This document shows, in pieces, positions 59,786-64,000 of a stretch of DNA of 64,000 nucleotides. Where the stretch lies: NCBI GenBank assembly GCA_000688775.2, contig CP007628.2, positions 1,550,001-1,614,000 on the forward strand. Reading direction: 5' to 3'. The stretch's first letter is position 1. Each line of letters starts with the position of its first letter. The position numbers and the translations under genes are program-made. The DNA is from Streptococcus sp. VT 162. GTDB lineage: Bacteria; Bacillota; Bacilli; Lactobacillales; Streptococcaceae. The notes beneath the pieces are model-generated. The model did not search any database. It was given only the letters and a program-made list of their open reading frames with translations, and was not told the origin of the DNA.

Positions 59786-62700
59786 CTAGTCTTTCTTTGT
59801 TTTTGCTACAAAGAGAGCAGATAGGGCTAGGCTAACACCTGCTAGGAAGAGGGCTGTGTCAGATTGACTCTCACCTGTTGCTGGCAAGCTTTGTTCAGCT
59901 GTTTCTCGCTTCGTCATTTCTTGTTTTAGTTCCGGTGCCGGTGCCTTACCTTCATCTGAAGCAAGTGAGCTAAGTTTAAACTCAGGTTTCTCTACTGTCG
60001 GAGCGGCTTGGTCTCCTATGACACCGCCCTTGAACTCAGGTTTCTCTACTGTCGGAGCAGCTTGGTCTCCTACTGTCGCTACTGGGCCTGTGTACTCTGG
60101 AAGTTCATGTACTAGGGCTTCAACTGCATTGACACCACCTGTGAATTCAGGAACCTCAAGAACGGGTGCTGGTTCTTCTCCCTTGCTTGATTGGAGCGGT
60201 TCTTCTGTTAATTCTTGATGGAAGCTTGCCAATTCATAAAATTCTGCCTTGCCACCTTCCCAGACTAATTTGACATCTAGAAGAGAGCCACCATTTCGGA
60301 TAGCGAAGGTTTGGAGACTAGATGTAATGGCACCGAGGTCTGTCCAGCTGTCTTGACCATCCTTGAGTGTTCTAGCAAGAACACGTGCTTGCGCTCCTTC
60401 AGGGAGACTAGAAACAAGACGAAGGTGGTTAGCTTTGGTTGGTTCAGACAAGTGATACACCAATTCGCCCTTGTCTTTTTCAGACTTGTAGCTGGTCAAG
60501 ACTTTGCCGTCTACAAGATTATTATAAAGGTTACCTTGGCTTTCTCCACTACTTCCTTCTACTGTTGGATCATTGATTGGTTTGACAAACTCACCATCGT
60601 TGATGACCAATTCTGTAAAGCCTACAAAACGGGCATCATAGTCTGCTGTATAGAGGACACGGAGATAGTTAGCTTTAACTGGTGTCGTCAATTCACCCTC
60701 GATATAGCGATTTCCTGGCATCTTAGAATCATGTGTCCAACCATCTGTCAATGAATCATCGTGTGTGCTATTGGCCACACCATCTCCTACTGTCACGACA
60801 TCAGTCCAAGTTTTACCGTCTTGGCTGACTTGGATCTTACCATCACGAAGGTAGTTTTGAGTTCCGTCTTGGATGTAGGCTCTGATCTTCTTGATGGTAC
60901 GTTCGCTACCAAGCTTCAAGGTTACGTGACCATCTTTATGGGCGTAGTCTGAAAACTCAACGAAGTTGTTGTAAACACCGTCAAATAGTTGATCTAGGTT
61001 GTTCAGCTTACGAACATCATTGCTTCCGTATGTTGGATGAATGCCCATAGTTGTAGATTCTAGTTTGGTTGGTTGCACTTCTTTGGTTGTCACAAGGAGA
61101 GAAGTGGCTGTCACAGCTTGTTCCTGATCTGTTTTATTGACCAGACGCACATAACGTACTAAGTGGCTTGCTACAGATCTATCAGTCAACTGGCTAGCTG
61201 GCATCCATTCTTGAGCATTTGCAGAGTACTCAAGGCTAAGAGCTGGGTTGGCTTGGCCTTGGAGCTGGATGCTCTTGACCTGATGGATACGGTCAAGTTT
61301 CATACCTAGATAGCTATTTGCAGGAAGTTTAGTTCCTGCTGGAATTTGAAGTTCATAATGTCCCAAGCTATCCACTACCGGCGTTTCCTTCAAAGCATCA
61401 ACGTTGGTGTCCGTTAACTCACTGTTTCCAGAACGTGTCTCAACAGAGAAGTCTTGGATACGCCACCAGAGGTCGAGCGCTTTAGTATTGCGTACTCGGA
61501 TATAACGAGCATTGATTGCTCTAGTCACTTCCTTGGTTTGCTCACCTGCCAAGCGATCAAGTTCCTGCCAAGTAGTACCGTCTGTAGAATACTCAAGTAC
61601 ACCTGCGGCAAGTTTATCACCTGTTCCTTGGCGAAGTCGTACTTTAGTGACTGACTTGACTTCACCGAGGTCAAGTTGTGCCCAAGCATCTACTGGAGTG
61701 GTATTGCTACCGTCAGCGTTTGCCATCATGGCTTCTGTATTGTCCTTGCCATCAGTGATTTGACGAGCTGAGGTATTTAGTTTGTAAACTAAGTTTGAGC
61801 TTAGACTAACTGTCGTTGCTTGTTGGCTACGAGCTTTTTCAACTGGACGGTTGACTGCAATTTCCTGAACTGCAAACCAAGTGTTCTCGCGGTCTGCTGT
61901 CGCAATCATGCGAACTGCTTTGGCCTTGATGTTGAGATTCTCAAACTTAAGCAGGGATTCATTTCCGACATAGCTTGGCTCTTTCAAGGTTACCCAGTTG
62001 TCATTTTCATCTAGATACTGCACTTCTGCCTTACTAAAGGTATCACGTGGATTTGCCTGCGTTCCCATAGCAAAGGTCAAGGTTTGAATCGCTACTGGCT
62101 TGTTAAACTTCATACCAATATAATCACCTGTCTTGATGCTATTTGGTGATTTAATAATCGCATGGGTTGCCAAATCGCCATCCGTTACTTCTGCCAAACC
62201 ACCTTCTACACCTGTTCGATTGGTGATAAAGGTGCTGATGATTTGGTCTGGATGCAAGACTTTTTGAACTTCAGACGCTAGAACTTCTTTCAAGGATAGG
62301 ATAAATGGACGAATATGTTGAACACCCAATTCAGCCTTTTCCATATGGTCTACATAATGGAAGGTGTGAGTTTGAGACTGTTCGTACAATTTCAAACCTT
62401 TATAGTAGCTATCCCAAAGTTTGGCTGCATCGTTTGTAGCCATGGCTTCAGTTCCTGTAAGGAAGGCATCGAGAGCATTCATTTGGTCAATTGCATTATC
62501 CAACCAATAGTGGATTTGGGCAACCATTTTTTTATCGCCTGATGCTTTATAGAGTTCGGCTGCTTCTTTAATCTTGGCAAATTCTGCACGCAAGGCTGCA
62601 CGTTCTGCAGTCACATCCTGACCTGCTTTGAGCTTGGTCATGAAGTCTGTTAATTTTGGAGCCAAATCTACAGATTCTTCCAGTTTGACGACACGATTAT

Positions 62701-64000
62701 CCATGTTTTGGTTGATCATGTGCTTACCAAGTTCGCGGAAGGCTGCTGATACCTTGCTATCTTCAAAATGACCATTTTCTACAAAGTTGAAAGCAATGTC
62801 ATTGATTTTCTTAGCTTCTTCTTCTGATTTCCACTGTTTCCATGAGTATTGAGCTCCTGAAAAGAGGGCAATCTTAGATGGCTCAGACTGTTGCATTGGG
62901 TTCAACATGATACCAGATAGCAAGCTTGGATCCACATTTGGATGAAGGAATTTCTCACCACCACCTAGAATCAAGTGTTGTTTAGAGTTATCTGTTACAG
63001 GCCAGTTAATCCAAAGTGAAACTGGGCGATAGGTCTTGCCACCTGCGGATAGATTGTTCTTGAGAGTTGAAAGGAAGCTTTCAGAGACTTCACCCCAAAT
63101 CTTACCACCCGTCAAGGTCATGGATGTTGAACTTGGGAGATTTTCATTGAGGGATTTCAACTCATCCTCACGTCCATTACCCCAATACTGTCCAGGAACA
63201 AAGATCATTTCTTTACGAAGACCGCTATAAGTTCCCTGCATTTCAGTCAACCACTTGGTCATATCTTGCATCAAGCGGTTGTAGCTATTGTAGCCTCCGA
63301 CTGGACTTGGAGCATCATCTGCTAGGATACCAAATTCGCGGACACCCACTTTCATCAACTGGGTAAATTTGGCTTTGATGGTAGCCAGGTCTTCTTGGTA
63401 GTCCGCTTCATTGCCAAAGCGGATGCGGTTGTTCATGAATGGATGGATGGTCCAGACATAGCGTGTTTTACTTTGATTTCCGACACGAGCAAGTTCACGG
63501 ATTTCAGCTAGTTTTTCTTCCGGATAGAGTTCACGCCATTTCTTGTTGTGGTATGGATCATCTTTTGGTGCAAAGAAGTATTGGTTCAATTTCAAATCGC
63601 CACCGTAACGCATGAGCTCTGCACGATCGGCATTCGACCATGGGTTTCCATAGTAACCTTCGATGAAACCACGATTCTTGAGCTCTGCGTAATCTTCTAC
63701 TGTCACATTGTGAAGGACTGGTACTTGGCTTTCCTTGAGCATATGTTTCAAGGTTGTCAAACCATAGAAGACCGCATCTGTGTCTTTTCCGACGATGGAA
63801 ATCGAGTTATCCTTGATGCTCAAGACATAGGCGTCAATCTTGTCAAAGAGACCTGCTGAAACATTGGACAAGTTTTGCTCTGCTTGTGAGCCTTGTCCAT
63901 GCACCCCAAGATAGATATTGGTTGCGCCAGCGATTGCTGCCTTACCAGTTGTATAAGATACTTGATTATCCTGCAAGACACTCTTCAAGCGATTACGAGT
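59786..64000 (-). CDS. LPXTG-anchored GH84 beta-N-acetylglucosaminidase, C-terminal 1,404 codons
   Basis: The frame is open to the right edge; the N-terminus with signal peptide lies outside. The visible part begins in the small domain before the GH84 barrel (GFIEGYYGNPWS, APKDDPYHNKKWRELYP, and the catalytic Asp pair in GILADDAPSPVGG). It continues through a helical region, then several discoidin/F5-8C-type carbohydrate-binding modules (about residues 600-1260). The Pro-rich wall-spanning region has 18-residue repeats (APTVEKPEFKGGVIGDQA). The sorting signal is LPATGE, hydrophobic helix and a KTKKD tail. Relatives are NagH-type hyaluronidase-like enzymes; release of N-acetylglucosamine from host glycans is the likely role. 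Confidence 0.92.
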   Translation of the reverse strand, partial: TRNRLKSVLQDNQVSYTTGKAAIAGATNIYLGVHGQGSQAEQNLSNVSAGLFDKIDAYVLSIKDNSISIVGKDTDAVFYGLTTLKHMLKESQVPVLHNVTVEDYAELKNRGFIEGYYGNPWSNADRAELMRYGGDLKLNQYFFAPKDDPYHNKKWRELYPEEKLAEIRELARVGNQSKTRYVWTIHPFMNNRIRFGNEADYQEDLATIKAKFTQLMKVGVREFGILADDAPSPVGGYNSYNRLMQDMTKWLTEMQGTYSGLRKEMIFVPGQYWGNGREDELKSLNENLPSSTSMTLTGGKIWGEVSESFLSTLKNNLSAGGKTYRPVSLWINWPVTDNSKQHLILGGGEKFLHPNVDPSLLSGIMLNPMQQSEPSKIALFSGAQYSWKQWKSEEEAKKINDIAFNFVENGHFEDSKVSAAFRELGKHMINQNMDNRVVKLEESVDLAPKLTDFMTKLKAGQDVTAERAALRAEFAKIKEAAELYKASGDKKMVAQIHYWLDNAIDQMNALDAFLTGTEAMATNDAAKLWDSYYKGLKLYEQSQTHTFHYVDHMEKAELGVQHIRPFILSLKEVLASEVQKVLHPDQIISTFITNRTGVEGGLAEVTDGDLATHAIIKSPNSIKTGDYIGMKFNKPVAIQTLTFAMGTQANPRDTFSKAEVQYLDENDNWVTLKEPSYVGNESLLKFENLNIKAKAVRMIATADRENTWFAVQEIAVNRPVEKARSQQATTVSLSSNLVYKLNTSARQITDGKDNTEAMMANADGSNTTPVDAWAQLDLGEVKSVTKVRLRQGTGDKLAAGVLEYSTDGTTWQELDRLAGEQTKEVTRAINARYIRVRNTKALDLWWRIQDFSVETRSGNSELTDTNVDALKETPVVDSLGHYELQIPAGTKLPANSYLGMKLDRIHQVKSIQLQGQANPALSLEYSANAQEWMPASQLTDRSVASHLVRYVRLVNKTDQEQAVTATSLLVTTKEVQPTKLESTTMGIHPTYGSNDVRKLNNLDQLFDGVYNNFVEFSDYAHKDGHVTLKLGSERTIKKIRAYIQDGTQNYLRDGKIQVSQDGKTWTDVVTVGDGVANSTHDDSLTDGWTHDSKMPGNRYIEGELTTPVKANYLRVLYTADYDARFVGFTELVINDGEFVKPINDPTVEGSSGESQGNLYNNLVDGKVLTSYKSEKDKGELVYHLSEPTKANHLRLVSSLPEGAQARVLARTLKDGQDSWTDLGAITSSLQTFAIRNGGSLLDVKLVWEGGKAEFYELASFHQELTEEPLQSSKGEEPAPVLEVPEFTGGVNAVEALVHELPEYTGPVATVGDQAAPTVEKPEFKGGVIGDQAAPTVEKPEFKLSSLASDEGKAPAPELKQEMTKRETAEQSLPATGESQSDTALFLAGVSLALSALFVAKTKKD
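59970..60075 (-). repeat. Two 54-bp tandem repeats in the wall-spanning region of the GH84 protein
   Basis: The stretch CTCAGGTTTCTCTACTGTCG recurs at 59981 and 60035, a period of 54 bases (18 residues). Related but diverged copies lie further upstream in the gene (EFTGGVNAVEALV, EYTGPVATVGDQA). Confidence 0.85.

Overview
The window is a low-GC Gram-positive chromosome segment from a Streptococcus of the mitis/oralis/pneumoniae group. The evidence is the complete 13-gene FASII cluster in pneumococcal order (fabM, fabT, fabH, acpP, fabK, fabD, fabG, fabF, accB, fabZ, accC, accD, accA), the mevalonate cluster (mvk, mvaD, mvaK2, fni), a liaFSR-type system, ritR with its Asn53 pseudo-receiver, mapZ, gpsB, recU, pbp1a and a choline-binding protein gene. 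As far as I recall, gene order follows the pneumococcal chromosome. The species cannot be fixed from the sequence alone.

Layout. Bases 1-3150: the N-terminal two-and-a-half kilobases of a serine-rich repeat adhesin (minus strand, cut by the window edge) and an intergenic region with hairpins and a 32-bp direct repeat. 3151-5530: prfC and a YwaF-type membrane protein. 5696-13022: plus-strand gatCAB, a small membrane protein, a zinc-ribbon/SPFH membrane pair, and efp-yqhY-nusB. 13027-14993: an accessory islet with two paralogous CPBP membrane proteases, duplicated together with their terminator, and a bacteriocin-like peptide gene interrupted by one stop codon. 15141-25708: the FASII cluster with FabT-type palindromes at two promoters and a partial match at a third. 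25991-29217: aspartate kinase, a DUF956 protein and T-box-controlled serS. 29242-33329: a TehA/SLAC1-type transporter, an acyl-CoA dehydrogenase-like gene next to an AhpD-like gene, and a glycine-riboswitch-controlled Na+/alanine symporter. 33676-42376: mutS2, cvpA, zapA, rnhC, lepB, recD2, tig. 42467-49419: alkD, liaRSF and the mevalonate operon. 49537-55848: a frameshifted choline-binding protein, ritR, gnd, mapZ, an rRNA methyltransferase and RNase P RNA. 55864-59618: gpsB, ypsA, recU, pbp1a. 59786-64000: the C-terminal 1,404 codons of an LPXTG-anchored GH84 beta-N-acetylglucosaminidase.

Most of the window is ordinary core genome: lipid and isoprenoid precursor synthesis, envelope-stress sensing, division-site placement and peptidoglycan synthesis. 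The accessory parts are the two surface-protein genes at the edges, the 13-15 kb bacteriocin/CPBP islet, the acyl-CoA dehydrogenase/AhpD pair and the choline-binding gene. The strongest points for a second look are: the double-glycine peptide gene with an in-frame TAA at leader position -5; duplication of CPBP gene plus terminator; a 28-bp tandem duplication that frameshifts the choline-binding protein; a serS T-box whose terminator arms flank the antiterminator instead of overlapping it; a FabT box inside a long inverted repeat before fabK; the NTGY motif in PBP1a; and the repeat units upstream of the adhesin. No rRNA, tRNA, CRISPR array, complete insertion sequence or prophage was seen. I found no clearly new multi-gene system.
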